The notes under the pieces are model-generated. The model was not told where the DNA came from. It was given only the letters and a program-made list of their open reading frames with translations, and did no database searches. The position numbers and the translations under genes were made by a program. Positions 35,513-46,839 of a stretch of 54,660 nt of DNA are shown here, piece after piece (the first letter of the stretch is position 1; the number at the start of each line of letters is the position of its first letter). Source of the DNA: Intoshia linei (taxonomy: Eukaryota; Orthonectida; Rhopaluridae); the NCBI GenBank assembly GCA_001642005.1, contig LWCA01000104.1:1-54660 (forward strand), in the 5' to 3' direction.

Positions 35513-35937
35513 GAACCTATAAGAATGTCAAATGTAAAATTATTTTTCCAACGGTAGCTCTGTAAACTAATATAATATTCAATTATATTGAATTTAATTT
35601 TAAACCTGTTTGACATTATAATCAAATTGTAATAGAAATATATGCTAATACATTTTGTATACAATTTGCTACATCATACTTGATCATATTTATCATATAA
35701 TTGTACATTATCATTAAATAGTTATCACAGCATAGTAAAAATAATTGAAAAACAAATAAACAATATACAGCTACTAACACGATAAGTAAATCAAGTGCAT
35801 TAACTGAACCATTAAGTTAAATTTGCATATTGATAATTCAATCAAACTGTAAACTTGGATATCGATTCTATACATATATTGTAGCTTATTACAAAAGCAT
35901 ATTACTGCGTTAAATTAATCTATTTTCATTTATATCT
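35513..35937. other. spacer before second Ly6 gene
   Basis: No gene seen. The first bases after the Tc1-like element may continue the split R2 copy, but the similarity is weak. The rest likely holds the promoter of the next gene. Confidence 0.35.
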
Positions 35938-36563
35938 ATGCATCGATTAAATTTTTTGTTGATTTTGCTAAGTTTAACTTACCGGTAACGTTTTTACAAT
36001 CTTAATTATAATTAATATCAATTGTATCAATATTTTAGAAATGTACAATCTGATTTGGTTTGTTATCACGGCTACAAATTCTTGTACGACAATTACGTCA
36101 TAGATCGCATAAAAAAAATAAATTGCTCTCATACCCAGATATGTGCTGCTTCAAATATTTCTATATCAGTTGGAGATGATTATAATTCAAACAGTAAGTA
36201 AAAAAATTTAAAAATTGGGAGAAGGTGAAATAAAAACTATGTATTGTATTTTTAGAAATTTTGTTGTTAAAAAGTTGCACTTCACCAGGAGAAAATGGAT
36301 ATAATCAATTATTTAACAGTTTCTGGGGAAAATTAAGCAGTGAAGAAAAATTTAAAGATATTACTTCCATCAATAAAACGGTTATCGAAACAAATATTCT
36401 TAAAACTAAAACGATCGTATCGTCAAACAATGAAAAAAAATGCATTGCAGAAGCTATTGTCAATTATTGTGAATGCAATCAGATACTTTGCAACGCTTCA
36501 ATTAATGCAAAATATTCTATTTTTATATTTTTGATCATGGTTCTAGTTGTCATATATTATTAA
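35938..36563 (+). CDS. Ly6/uPAR-like GPI-anchored protein 2
   Basis: Exons 35938-35984, 36039-36193 and 36256-36563 give 169 residues in frame. A signal peptide (MHRLNFLLILLSLTY) is followed by DLVCYHGYKFLYDNYV, further Cys residues, KILLLKSCTSPGENGYN, then CECNQILCNAS and a hydrophobic tail (YSIFIFLIMVLVVIYY) fit for GPI attachment. Exon number, exon boundaries and phases equal those of the gene at 32167-32730. Like that gene it should be a secreted-pathway, surface-anchored three-finger protein. The ligand or role is unknown. Confidence 0.82.
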
Positions 36564-36973
36564 TAGTTATTCAATTATGCCAAAAATACTTAAATAAATT
36601 ATAATAACATTACATTATGTATTATTCGTGGTTCATTATATTTTTAAATTTTTACGCGCCAAGTGTTATAATTAACACAGGTAATATTTAAATTACCATA
36701 AACATCAATTTTATTGTTTGATGTTTATTTCAAAAAACAAATTTTATCAATATTGGCGCGATTTTTATATTACAGGCAATCTTATTTTTATTATTGTATT
36801 TTCAAATGGACCTGATTTTTTTTAATTGCTGAATTATGGTAATCTTTTTTCGATATATTTATTAGTAAATATTAAAAAGATAAAATATAGTAAATTATCA
36901 ATACAAAGGCCGTGTAATGTCGGTAAATGCTAAATATAAAAATAATTGTCGGAGAATGTTTATCAATGATTCA
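36564..36973. other. spacer, AT-rich
   Basis: No gene seen. It includes TTTACGCGCCAAGTG and TTGGCGCGATTTTTAT at 36651-36770, a loosely inverted pair around an AT-rich core that may be a small MITE; similar TTGCGCCAATATGGCGCG occurs near 20908. Confidence 0.3.
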
Positions 36974-37245
36974 TGGATCAGCTAGCAGGCCCGGGCCAAA
37001 TGGAAATTGTCGGCCCCTATAAAAATATTTTTAAAAACGGAGTCTGCATTGTTTAATCGATCGTTCATTATATAAAAATTAAAATAACCGATGGAAATAG
37101 CATTGGTTATCGATATTTTGGTATACTTAAGACATTTTGCAACATTACCTATTAATAAATTTAAATATAAATTTAAAGTAAGCCACTCATGATTGTAGGC
37201 CCGGGCCATATGGACCCTACTCCATCTGTCCACTGCCCTGTGCAT
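36974..37245 (+). repeat. CAGTAGGCCCGG family, copy 4 (near full length)
   Basis: Starts CTAGCAGGCCCGGGCCAAAT and GGAAATTGTCGGCCCC, contains GCATTGTTTAATCGATCGTT and TTTTGGTATACTTAAG, and ends TTGTAGGCCCGGGCCATATG. The start and end both contain the palindrome GGCCCGGGCC. About 270 bp with no coding potential. Confidence 0.7.
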
Positions 37246-37592
37246 AACTCTACTAACTAATAAACTAGATATCGCGGATGGAATCTTATTTCACTAATAT
37301 GGTCTGTAGTGATATATCACTATTATAGTAATCGAGATTCGAATATATACTTTCGATATATCTCGCTTGAGGTTTCGAATTCCGATTTGGACATCTTTTT
37401 ATTTAAGATGAATTTATCTGATTTCTTCTCTGCATTTACAGGGTCACTTTTAACGAATTGAAATGCATGAGATAATCAATCAAAAATTTTAAATAACAAT
37501 TGAACTTAAAGATTACATATAAAATTGAAATAATATGGGGTTGGCATCACTGACGTAGGGAGGATTTATAATGCATTAAAAAATAATTTTAG

Positions 37593-37900
37593 AAATTATA
37601 TTGTTGAAAAGTGGTACATCTCCGGGTAAAAATGACTAAAATCAATTATTTAACAGCTTTTGGATACAATTAAACCGGGATCAACTATTTAAAGAATTTA
37701 AGTCTACTAAAGACCCACGTATTGAAGAAAATATCTTGAAAGAAAAAAGTATCATGGATTCAAACAAAGAAGGAAAGTGCAATGTGGAATCTATTGTCAA
37801 TTATTGTGAATGCAATGAAACACTCTGCAACGCTTCGATCAGTACCAGCTATTCTATCTTTATGTTATTGAGTCTATATGTTTTTTATATTGATAAATAA
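37593..37900 (+). pseudogene. Ly6-like gene 3, decayed third exon
   Basis: A TTTTAG acceptor leads to KIILLKSGTSPGKND and an in-frame TAA, after which the same frame continues NQLF.SFW and ends with CECNETLCNAS, a hydrophobic segment and a stop. It is clearly related to exon 3 of the gene at 36256-36563. The conserved Cys after LLKS has become Gly, there is a premature stop, and no exons 1 and 2 are visible upstream (37246-37592 shows no signal peptide). It therefore looks like a partial duplicate that has decayed. Confidence 0.75.
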
Positions 37901-38639
37901 TCAATAAAAACTTAACTAATTAAATTTGACGCTAATCACAAAAATAATATATTGGAAAATTTCTTATTTTCAAATGTAGATTGGAAAGTTAACACTATTT
38001 TTTATACCAGTGTATGTCTTAAAAGCTCAAATCATTGTTGTGTAGTCAGACCGATAATCGATACCCAGAAAACTTAAGGCTACATTTTCTCAAAAATTAT
38101 AAATTTTATGACTTTATTATACAAACGGTATACAAGTTTAAAAGAAATCTTTTCAAGGAAGGCAGATTATGATAATTTTTAAATTTCTTACGAGGCTAGA
38201 CCAACTTTGAAATTAGTGTAACAAAATAATTCTTGGAGTTTTATTTGATTTTTGTTTTTTAAAACATTTATTTAAACACAATTTTATACCGACACCATAT
38301 TAAAATCGTCTAAATTGATTTTATCCAAAATTTTACACCATTTACCTATGTTTGTGTAATTTTCTTCATAAAAATTGCTTTCTACCGTGACAAGTGAATT
38401 GTCATCTAAAATTAAGAATTATATTTTTCAATATATTTCAACAATTTTTGAAACGAAAAAATTTACAACAAAAATAAAATTCGGTGCCGCGCAAAAGGTC
38501 AAACTAAATGTAATTAAAAATATCCACCTTTACGGAAAAATTTTATTTGGTAAACAGTAAAATGGTTTTTCTCACAAAGTGCAAAATAATTGCATAGTCC
38601 GTAGAGATATATAACATTAAAAAAAGTTTTAAAATTCAT
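37901..38639. other. spacer, no gene seen
   Basis: AT-rich sequence between the Ly6 relic and the carboxypeptidase 3' end. A short repeat-like stretch at 38180-38480 holds phrases such as AAATTCGGTGCCGCGCAAAA, but I cannot assign it. Confidence 0.3.
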
Positions 38640-41600
38640 TCATTTTATTTTGACGCTTACAACGCAAGTATCAAGTTTAGTCCTCTTTTGATAAACCCTG
38701 TTATAATTCATATTGTATAAATTACTAGAAATCATAATTATAGTTTCACGAGATTGGTTAGGCTGTATACAAATATGAAAATATTTCGTTTCCACTGTAG
38801 ATTCTAAAATATAAATAAAACCCATACTATTTTGTATTAATTACCAATGTCTGATATCACAAAACTATCAAAATCGTATTGATTGTAGTCATCATAAAAA
38901 CCATAACTAGATATGGCATTAAGCTTTATTCTGTAAATCCCTGGTGCCAGTAAACGATGATAATAATGCCTTCTACAATCTAAATAAATAATCAACATTT
39001 GGCAGACAAACTGTTCAATCCGGTACGTTATGGTTTTATGTGAAAAAAATATTATTAAAAATTATCCATTATCTGTAAAATGTTATACATTGATTTAATT
39101 AAAAGTGGGATCATGGGATATTGAATATTCACATACTTCCGTTTCATAATCTTATTTTAATTAAAATTTACACAATACCATAATAACTAATATATTAATT
39201 TACACAATATAATGTAATTAGAAACCATGAATAATTACGTTATGTATTAATACCATTTTATATAAATGTTAATATCAAACCCATTTTAAGAGGATTTTCA
39301 ATTAATGCATAATCATTTCCTATTCTAATATAAATATCCATCCAAGCAAATAAATAATATTTTGGATTCATATCAAGGTATACTGTAATTCTTTCTTTCA
39401 GCTAAAAGTTTTATTAAAACATGAATAAATAAAATAGTTTTTATTTTTTTTATATACAAAACTTTGACTACCTTTTTAGGCGACGATACCAAATTTTTAA
39501 AATTTTTCTACATCGTTTCTCATCAGTGAGTCAGAAAATGATAACGTCAAAACACAGAAAGTGACGATGTATGTGTATGTGCTTAATAACACTGTTTATA
39601 TAATTTTTTACTTAGCTTCTCAAACATTTCAGAATAGGAATCGTCGCACCACTAGTTTTAACGGTAAAAAAATTTAGTATAACCATTCGTGGAAAGAATA
39701 ACAACGCGTCTTTGTATGCTTTCCACATTTTTTCTAATTTATGGGTTGAAAATGGAAATTTATCTTCATTCAATTCAACCGTTAATTCGAAACAACTTGC
39801 ATTTATATAATTATAATCTTGCATTCCTAAATAATGGAAAAAATAAATAAATAATCTACAAAAATGCCTCCATTCACGGGATACCATTGAGCTCCATTTG
39901 TAATGCCTTCATTGTTATTATAAAATGATGGAACAGTCTGGTTTTTAGGTATATTGTGATGTTCCTTCATGGAAGGTGCCAATTTCACAAATTGTTTCGC
40001 CAAGCGTCTATGTTTAAAACATTTAGTTTTAACCGTACAATATACTCTATTAAATCAACTACTCAATCAAAAATTACTTACACAAACGTTTTATGGTCTG
40101 GTGTAGGAGAAAACGTAGTAGTACCAAATTCGCTAGTATCGAAAGGGTAATTAACAACACGGTCTCCACCATGAAAATTTAAAGATAATGTGAATTGATA
40201 ATCATGAAGCCATTTCATCACCATTCTAGTTTCAATCTCTCTCTGTCAAGTATAAATATAAAAGTTTATAATTATAATTCTAACATATAAAACCGTTTGT
40301 TTGCGCTTATGAATGTCTGTGTTACCGTTAAATTAGAAAATTAAGAGTCCTAGAATTCAAAAATATCCAATTTCTAATACAGTTTTTCGAGTGTGGTGCT
40401 GTATCGCAAATTTCATTTCCAAAAATTGAGTTCTTCAGCGTTAAAAATCAAAACTACTCTTTTATTTCTTTTTTTTAATACAAAGAGTATCTTAATTTAA
40501 AAAAAGTATGTAACAAGGGTTTATTATGAATCCACATATATTTATTTTTATTATGCCTTTATTGGATTTTTAAAGGATTTTTACCATTTCTATAACCCAA
40601 AATAAATGATTTCATGTTAAATTTAAACAATTAGAATATCCTACCTTATATAATATGCTACGCGATTTTTGTGTGTGTATGTGTTCAACTTTATTTAAAT
40701 AACTATGCGTCTTAGAATGTTATAAAGTGCACATTTCCATTACAGTTTTTTCCGGGGTGTTTGTAAATTAAATTCTAACCTCCCAAACTCACATATTACG
40801 GGTCAAAAACCCCAATTGTCCTTGTTTTTAAAAATCAAACAAGTTGGAGAATTTAAAAAAATTATATCTTCAGGGCCAAAACCACAAATTACCTTTTTTT
40901 TAATGAAAACAGCCCTAAAATTTAAAAAAATTTACGGGTGGTACAGTTATATCCTGTTAACACACATAATTAATTTCAATCCGAATAAGATACGATTTCA
41001 CGGTCAAAAAAGCATTTTAGTATTCATATATTTTTTTCCGAAATATTTTATTAAAACAAAAAATGTGAAATAATTAACGGTCCGAAAATTAAAAAAAAAG
41101 AAAGATTATTCTGATAGAGCTTATTTCAGTTGATATAAATACAAAAGTTCAACCCGAGAAATCTACGCATTCCCGAAGAAAAATAATTTTCAATATATTA
41201 TCAACCAATATTTTTCAAATATTTCGATTAAAATAAAAATATTAATCCTACAATTTCAAAAAAAAAGTGCATTGAACGTCTAGTCATTTTGAATAAAGAA
41301 ATATGGGTGAAAATCTATATAATTCATTTCTTCGAAATTTTTTTCATTGCTACGCAATTTTTCAATCTCATTGTTATTTTCAAAACATTTTGTTCAAAAT
41401 TTAAATTAAAACTACAACGAATTACTAAAAGTAATACAACTTTGTTATTATCATTTTTATATTTTAGAGTTCCTAGTTTTTATATAAGAGATTTAAAATG
41501 ATCAACCCCACATCAATATCTTTTTTAAATAGTTTAATGTCGAACTGTACTTAATTAGGCTGACCATATTTTTGTCGTACTAAAAGTAGTACTTTTATTG

Positions 41601-43057
41601 CTTAGAAACAAAATATGTTTTTGATTAATTTTTGATTAATTTTTGATTGCAATTTTAAAACTTTGTTTTTAATGAAAACGGTTTTTTTGCTGGCGATACT
41701 AATAGGATGATAGTGTTCCATGCAAAAATTGGTAATAGTTTGACATGCTTCATGATAGTTTTGATACTTATCGTTTATTAGTAATTGAACCATGTGTGAA
41801 CGATAATTTCAATAAAAATAAATTAATCTTCAAAATCTGATCTGCAAATGGATTCTTTCTTTTTGATTTAATTTTTGATTTTGAAAAATGAAAATTTAAG
41901 TTAAATTTCAATTTATAAGTTTATTTAGTTTTGAAAAGTACGCCAAAAGTCGTACAGAAGTACCAGAAGGTCGCACTAATATAACAGACAATCTAGTTTT
42001 ATAGAAATTTTTGACAATGTCACTGTGAGAGTCAAAAGTACTTTCTCAATTTCGATCATTTACTCGTTTTTGAACCATTTTATTGTATGTTTACTACAAT
42101 TTTCCTCATGTGTAATAGTGTGTTCGATACTTCTTTAGAATTACAAACAAACACGATGTATAATAACAATTAAAAATTACTTGACTGTATTTTAAATCCA
42201 ATGGGATACACAATAAACTGATATAATTTCTAAGATATAATTGCGTCAAATTTGGAAAATTTCGATTCAAATCTTTGTTATTTCCATTATTTCGACCTCG
42301 CAACCACTCGTCACTTTTATCCTAATTTAGAAATAACTAACATATTCGATTTATGGTATGTTTATTTAATTTTAGTTTTACGCAATTTTTTTCTACCAAA
42401 GTTTCACATTTTATTATATTCAAAAAATCACCCTATTAAAAAACCCCTTTAAACTCAAAAAAGTTACAATGTTATTTATAAATCTCTAAAGAAATGTAGT
42501 AAAATTGTTTTACGCGTAATATATTGGTATGAGTTTTAATTTCATAATGTAAACCATATGCAATTTCGTAGCCGTCAGGATTCATGGAAGGCATAATATG
42601 CAACCTGTACCCACCAATAATCTTCCAGAAATAAGTAGGTTCATCAATATACACTTGACACAACTCGTCCATTAATTTAAGACACAATTCACGTCCCACA
42701 ATTTCGTTTCCATGCATATTTGACACATATTTAACATTGGGTAATTCTAATATAAAAAGATAAAAAAACTGATAAAAGTAAAAATTTACTTTTAATATCT
42801 CTGTCGTTTAATCGTTTATCAAAAAATTCAATTACATACAATTTGCGACCTTGACTAGTAGTATTATGTCCCAAATAATCATCAAGAGTGTAAACCCTAG
42901 AAACATTAATGCAGCGGGAATGTATTTTCAACAAAACATTAACTAGAGATTCATAATTGTGGTCGCCAAATTTATATACATCGGCTTGAAATTGATTAAT
43001 TAATAGTAGAATTATAAAATTTAAAAATTTTATCATTAGAATTTTCGAGTTTCTCAA
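38640..43057 (-). CDS. regulatory metallocarboxypeptidase (CPD/CPE/CPM family)
   Basis: Exons: 42790-43057, 42514-42746, 42181-42321, 40084-40242, about 39868-40050, a piece from 39826 down to about 39640, then transthyretin-like exons near 39290-39410, 38860-38985 and 38640-38815. A signal peptide (MIKFLNFIILLLINQFQA) precedes YESLVNVLLKIH. Zinc ligands are H101 and E104 (NMHGNEIVGRE) and H238 (NFHGG); substrate-binding NR lies in DLNRNFP (186-187) and the catalytic Glu in CFELTVELNED. GITNGAQWYPVNGGMQDYNY is a family hallmark. C-terminal RLLAPGIYRIKLNA fits the transthyretin-like domain. Such enzymes remove C-terminal Lys/Arg from peptides in the secretory pathway or at the surface. No GPI or TM tail was found, so it is probably soluble. 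The 1.9-kb intron contains an R2 copy. Confidence 0.87.
40370..41510 (+). repeat. R2 family, copy C, inside carboxypeptidase intron
   Basis: Contains ATGCTACGCGATTTTTGTG, ACTTTATTTAAATAACTATG, ACAGTTTTTTCCGGGG, GGCCAAAACCACAAATTACC and near its end CGAAATATGGGTGAAAATCT. The first part matches copy B (minus, 33700-34305) and the last part matches copy D (47100-47460). It gives the clearest overlap between the two halves of the family. Confidence 0.7.
41540..42000. repeat. possible decayed transposon in carboxypeptidase intron
   Basis: A short minus-strand frame (41602-41793) reads TITNFCMEHYHPISIASKKT, which vaguely recalls transposon-encoded proteins. The region is flanked by GTCGTACTAAAAGTAGTACT at 41574 and AAGTCGTACAGAAGTACC at 41949. 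The evidence is thin and the unit may simply be AT-rich intron. Confidence 0.25.
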
Positions 43058-43498
43058 AATACACTAGTTTCTATTAGTTTTCCAATAAAATGTAATTTGG
43101 CACACATTTTTTTAGTCTATTTTCAATTTTTTCGTATATTTATAATTTCGTTTTAGTCAGTTAAACGTTTGTGATCATTATAATTATCACGAATTATACA
43201 TTTGGAAAATTTAAGATTAAATTAATCATTAATGCATTTATCATAAGTGAATAAATTTTATGTCATTCTATAATTTTGCATTAAAATAAAGAACTAAAAT
43301 TGTTAGGTGTACTGTATAAATCAATTTGGTTACTAATAACAAAATCTATTGCACATGAATGCCATGATACCTATACTGATAGCTACATTTTAAAGTGGAA
43401 AATTAATTTTTTCCGACACATTTCACATAATGATTTAAGATTAACAATTTATTTACAGTAGAATCATTATATAAAATATTATTTTCAAAGGTTTTGAT
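43058..43498. promoter_or_regulatory. divergent promoter region, carboxypeptidase / FAM174
   Basis: 440 bases separate the start codons of two divergent genes, so both promoters should lie here. I see no repeat and no coding pattern. ATTATATAAAATATT at 43466-43480, about 25-30 bases before the FAM174 ATG, is TATA-like but not distinctive in such AT-rich DNA. Confidence 0.45.
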
Positions 43499-44085
43499 AT
43501 GAAAATTGTATTTGTACATATTTGGCTGATTTTCTCGTTTATTTGTACCACTTATTCACAAAATGAAATTCTGGCTGATAATAACTATTCAAATGCGGTA
43601 AAGTTTAAAAATTGTACATTGAATGATACTGATTTAAATTCAACAAATACAAATAAATCTCTATGTAATACAAATTCAACAGAATACAAAATTATTGACA
43701 CGAAAGATGTTAATTTATCGTCAAACACTCTTATTGTAGGATTTCTGACGGTAGCTTCCGCCGGATTTCTTGTTATTTTGATGATTCTTGTTTGTCATTA
43801 TAGGTATTTTTAACAAAGTTATTGCAGTGTTAACCAGAAACGTTTAATATCACGATGGTGACGCTGATGTTTAGGAAGCAAGTAACTGGGTAACACTCAT
43901 TTTTTTTTTATTCCAACTTTATATAATTTTATAGAAAAAAATGTGGAGATAAACGAACTCGTCGATACGGAATATTGTCTGATGATACTAGTGATCTCGA
44001 AATAGCACCATTAGACCAATTTGATGATAGTGATGATGAAGACATGACTTTATATGAGGTTAATAATATTCCAGTTAATCAATGA
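43499..44085 (+). CDS. FAM174-like single-pass membrane protein
   Basis: Two exons (43499-43803, 43935-44085) join in frame to 151 residues. A signal peptide (MKIVFVHIWLIFSFICTTYS) is followed by an Asn/Thr/Ser-rich extracellular part with several N-x-T/S sites. A transmembrane segment (about residues 80-99, LIVGFLTVASAGFLVILMIL) precedes a cytosolic tail RTRRYGILSDDTSDLEIAPL then DDSDDED. The tail, basic then RYG(V/I)L, an acidic region, an E-L-PL motif and an acidic end, matches the FAM174A/B family. FAM174 proteins are small type I membrane proteins linked to the Golgi and secretory pathway. The ectodomain is not conserved in my memory of the family, so the call rests on layout and tail. 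Confidence 0.75.
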
Positions 44086-44174
44086 GTATAACCCAAATTG
44101 TATATACAAGAGTATAATAAATATTTATTTATAAATCTACTAGTGTCGGGTTTTGTCTCAAGAAAAATTTATAT

Positions 44175-46744
44175 TGGATAAAATTGTTCAAAACTAAATA
44201 ATATCGTTTTTACTCGAATGTACTCGGAACAACTTAATTTAACTGTTGACAACTCGATACAACTTTGAACAATTCTGTTTTCAATTGAAATGACATTAAA
44301 TTATTTAAATATCTGTCAATCCGAGATGTATGACACAATTTCATTTTAATTATACTATTTGTGTTTTCACATGTTTTTTTCAATAATTTAATTTTTTACA
44401 ACAGATGTTAAATTAAATTTTATAATTTACATTCACGCGAACTAGAGAATTGAAAACAAGTTACAGACTACAATTTTCTTGATTTATATTGTTAAAAAAA
44501 TATTTTTTTATAAAAAGTATACCGTGCTATTTATTTGGTAATATCAATATTTACAATGAATTAAATACATTTATAGTTTTAATGTCCAACCCTAATCGAT
44601 CCTTATTGAATAGCGTTTTGAGAGCTATTGACGAGGGGGAAGATGCAATTGAAAATGTGGATATTGTTGATAACATAGAAATTAAAATTGATTTCAGTGG
44701 TCCTATTTATAAATTTATTTCACAGAATGATGCCTTTTTGGATATTACCGGATTTCATAAAATGGAACTGGAACTACTGTATCACAGTTTAATTGGATTC
44801 CTAGTTGACTATAGAAGACGAAGTCCTTCGCCTAAAATTAAAGGGATAGATCTATTAATTTTGACATTGCACTGTGACATTGCTAAAAACCGCTACAACT
44901 ATGCGAGTCATCACTAAGATATTTGGATTAAGTAGCGTACAAACAGTAAAGAAGGCAATTGATAGAATGAGGGCTACACTTTACGATTGCGTAAAGAACA
45001 AATGGTGGAAAAATAGAAAACGACCGATCTATGTTGGTATTGATGATTTTCCCAACGTTGCTTTGTTGGGAGACTCTACAACAGTAAGAATCCAAAAACC
45101 ATGCAATGGCGTAGTCAAACATAAATTATATTGGGATGGAAAAAATCGAACATATGGCGTAAAGAAAGAAGTAGCTATAATGGCCCATTCTCCTTATTAT
45201 GCTTTATTTTCGCAGCCTAAAGGACTGAGTAGTGAACATGATTATAAATTATTTAAAAAATCCTACAAATCTTAAATTCCCTACTTAAAAAGTATTGGTG
45301 GTGAGCTGATAGATGAAGAAACAAATTGGAGTATATTGTTAGGTTCGGGATACTTGGGACCTATCTCTGATAGTCCTGATATATCTAAAATTGCAATGCC
45401 ACGATATTCTCAGTGTATCACAGTTAGCGAAAGTCAAATCTCCGTAGAATGGCTCTGAAACGTGTTCCGGTGGAACAATTCTTTAGAAGACTTAAAAAAT
45501 CGTTTAAGGTATTATTGTTTATTGTTAGAAATTTAGTAAACTAGTTAGGTATACACAAAAAATTGATTCCTTGTAAAACAATTATTTTATGAGTTAGATA
45601 ATTTTATTCAAAAAAATAACTTATTTTAAAAATACCCTGATCTAACTAACTAGTTGAATAACTAGTTTGTTTATAATATTTATTTTAACTAAATTTTAAA
45701 TCTTAGATATTGTCAGGAGTTTACTCGTTTGATAGAATTCACTTTGATGTTGATTTTGACATATGCGTATTATTGACAAATGAATTAATATCGAGAAATA
45801 ACTTAAACGAAAGTGATCATACGTACCAGATTAAACTGATGTCTGTCCAAAAGCAACGTGAACGCGAAAAAGTATTAAAGCGAAAAAAATCATCTGATCG
45901 CTACAAGGAAAGATCGTCTATGAGAAATGATCTTGACAATTCATTATCAACCCAATATAGTGATATTTTATATTAATTAAATGTTTTATATCTTGAATTA
46001 GTATTATTGTGCATTTCCAATCCTCAATTTATATATTATATTAATCTAAAATTATAATTTCAAAATTTTTCGTCTATATTACATTATCCTGTTTTTATTT
46101 TTAGATAGGATTGGGCCCTAGTGATTCTAAAACTAATTTATTGATATTAAATTTTAAATTCTTCCACAACATTAAATCACTGTTCATGAATAATGGCATT
46201 AGAGTAATATTTTTGTAAATTTAAAGCTTAAATTTCGAGTTTTGTAAAAAAATAATTGAAAATTCCCATTCAAGAATTTAATGAAAAATACCTCCCATGT
46301 AAGATTTCGTATAAAAATTATCCTTCAAGGGTTTGGTCAAAAATATGTTCATAATATGCAATTTTAGACTTATTTACCGTTTCCTGTTGTGAAATGTCAA
46401 TGTTGAAAAATTTCCAACCTTTCCAAATCTAAACAACGACCAAATAAGTTCAAAACATTAAATCATTTCATAAAATATTGATCTAATTCGTAGAAATCAA
46501 TTCGACGGTTTTAATGAATTAATAATAAAAATACTGACCATTATAATTATTAGGTGGATAATCTCACAAATTGTCATTTGCATAGTAGTTTTATAATAGT
46601 ATACTGTTTACTATTGAGTAATCACAACAAATTTAATTTGTAAACATACTGATAAAAATAACTGAATACAACCGAGTTGTCAACAGTTAAATTAAATTTT
46701 TCCGAGTAAAAACGATAGTATTTAGTTTTAAACAATTTTATCCA
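44175..46744 (+). mobile_element. complete DDE DNA transposon with long inverted repeats
   Basis: About 2.57 kb. The left end reads TGGATAAAATTGTTCAAAAC and the right end, on the other strand, TGGATAAAATTGTTTAAAAC. The match continues through TATCGTTTTTACTCG and AACTGTTGACAACTCG to about 44263 (left) and 46675 (right), giving imperfect inverted repeats of nearly 90 bases. The left arm has an extra ACTCGAATGT-like insert, apparently a short duplication. The body carries a broken transposase with one intron. I could not identify a target duplication. The protein wording suggests a PIF/Harbinger-like or ISL2EU-like superfamily, which I cannot decide without a search. Confidence 0.82.
44582..45976 (+). 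pseudogene. DDE superfamily transposase, frameshifted
   Basis: The N-terminal block (LDITGFHKMELELLYHSLIG) resembles the helical region ahead of DDE_Tnp-type domains. A frameshift near 44880 leads into MRVITKIFGLSSVQTVKKAI (a helix-turn-helix-like part). Then come RPIYVGIDDFPNVALLGDST with a likely first catalytic Asp, KHKLYWDGKNRTYGVKKEVA, and after a stop near 45272 YLKSIGGELIDEETNWSILLG. A further shift leads to VPVEQFFRRLKKSFK, a GT-AG intron (about 45509-45706) and ILSGVYSFDRIHFDVDFDIC, the typical C-terminal end of DDE_Tnp_4-like proteins. Three disruptions mean this copy is dead, though it is otherwise complete and fairly recent. Confidence 0.78.
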
Positions 46745-46839
46745 TTGTATATAGTTTTTATTTCAAATGTAAATTTTTCATAAATTAAATCCTTAACTTG
46801 ACTAAAAATGAATGTTTGTGTGTGCAACCATTTATTGAA

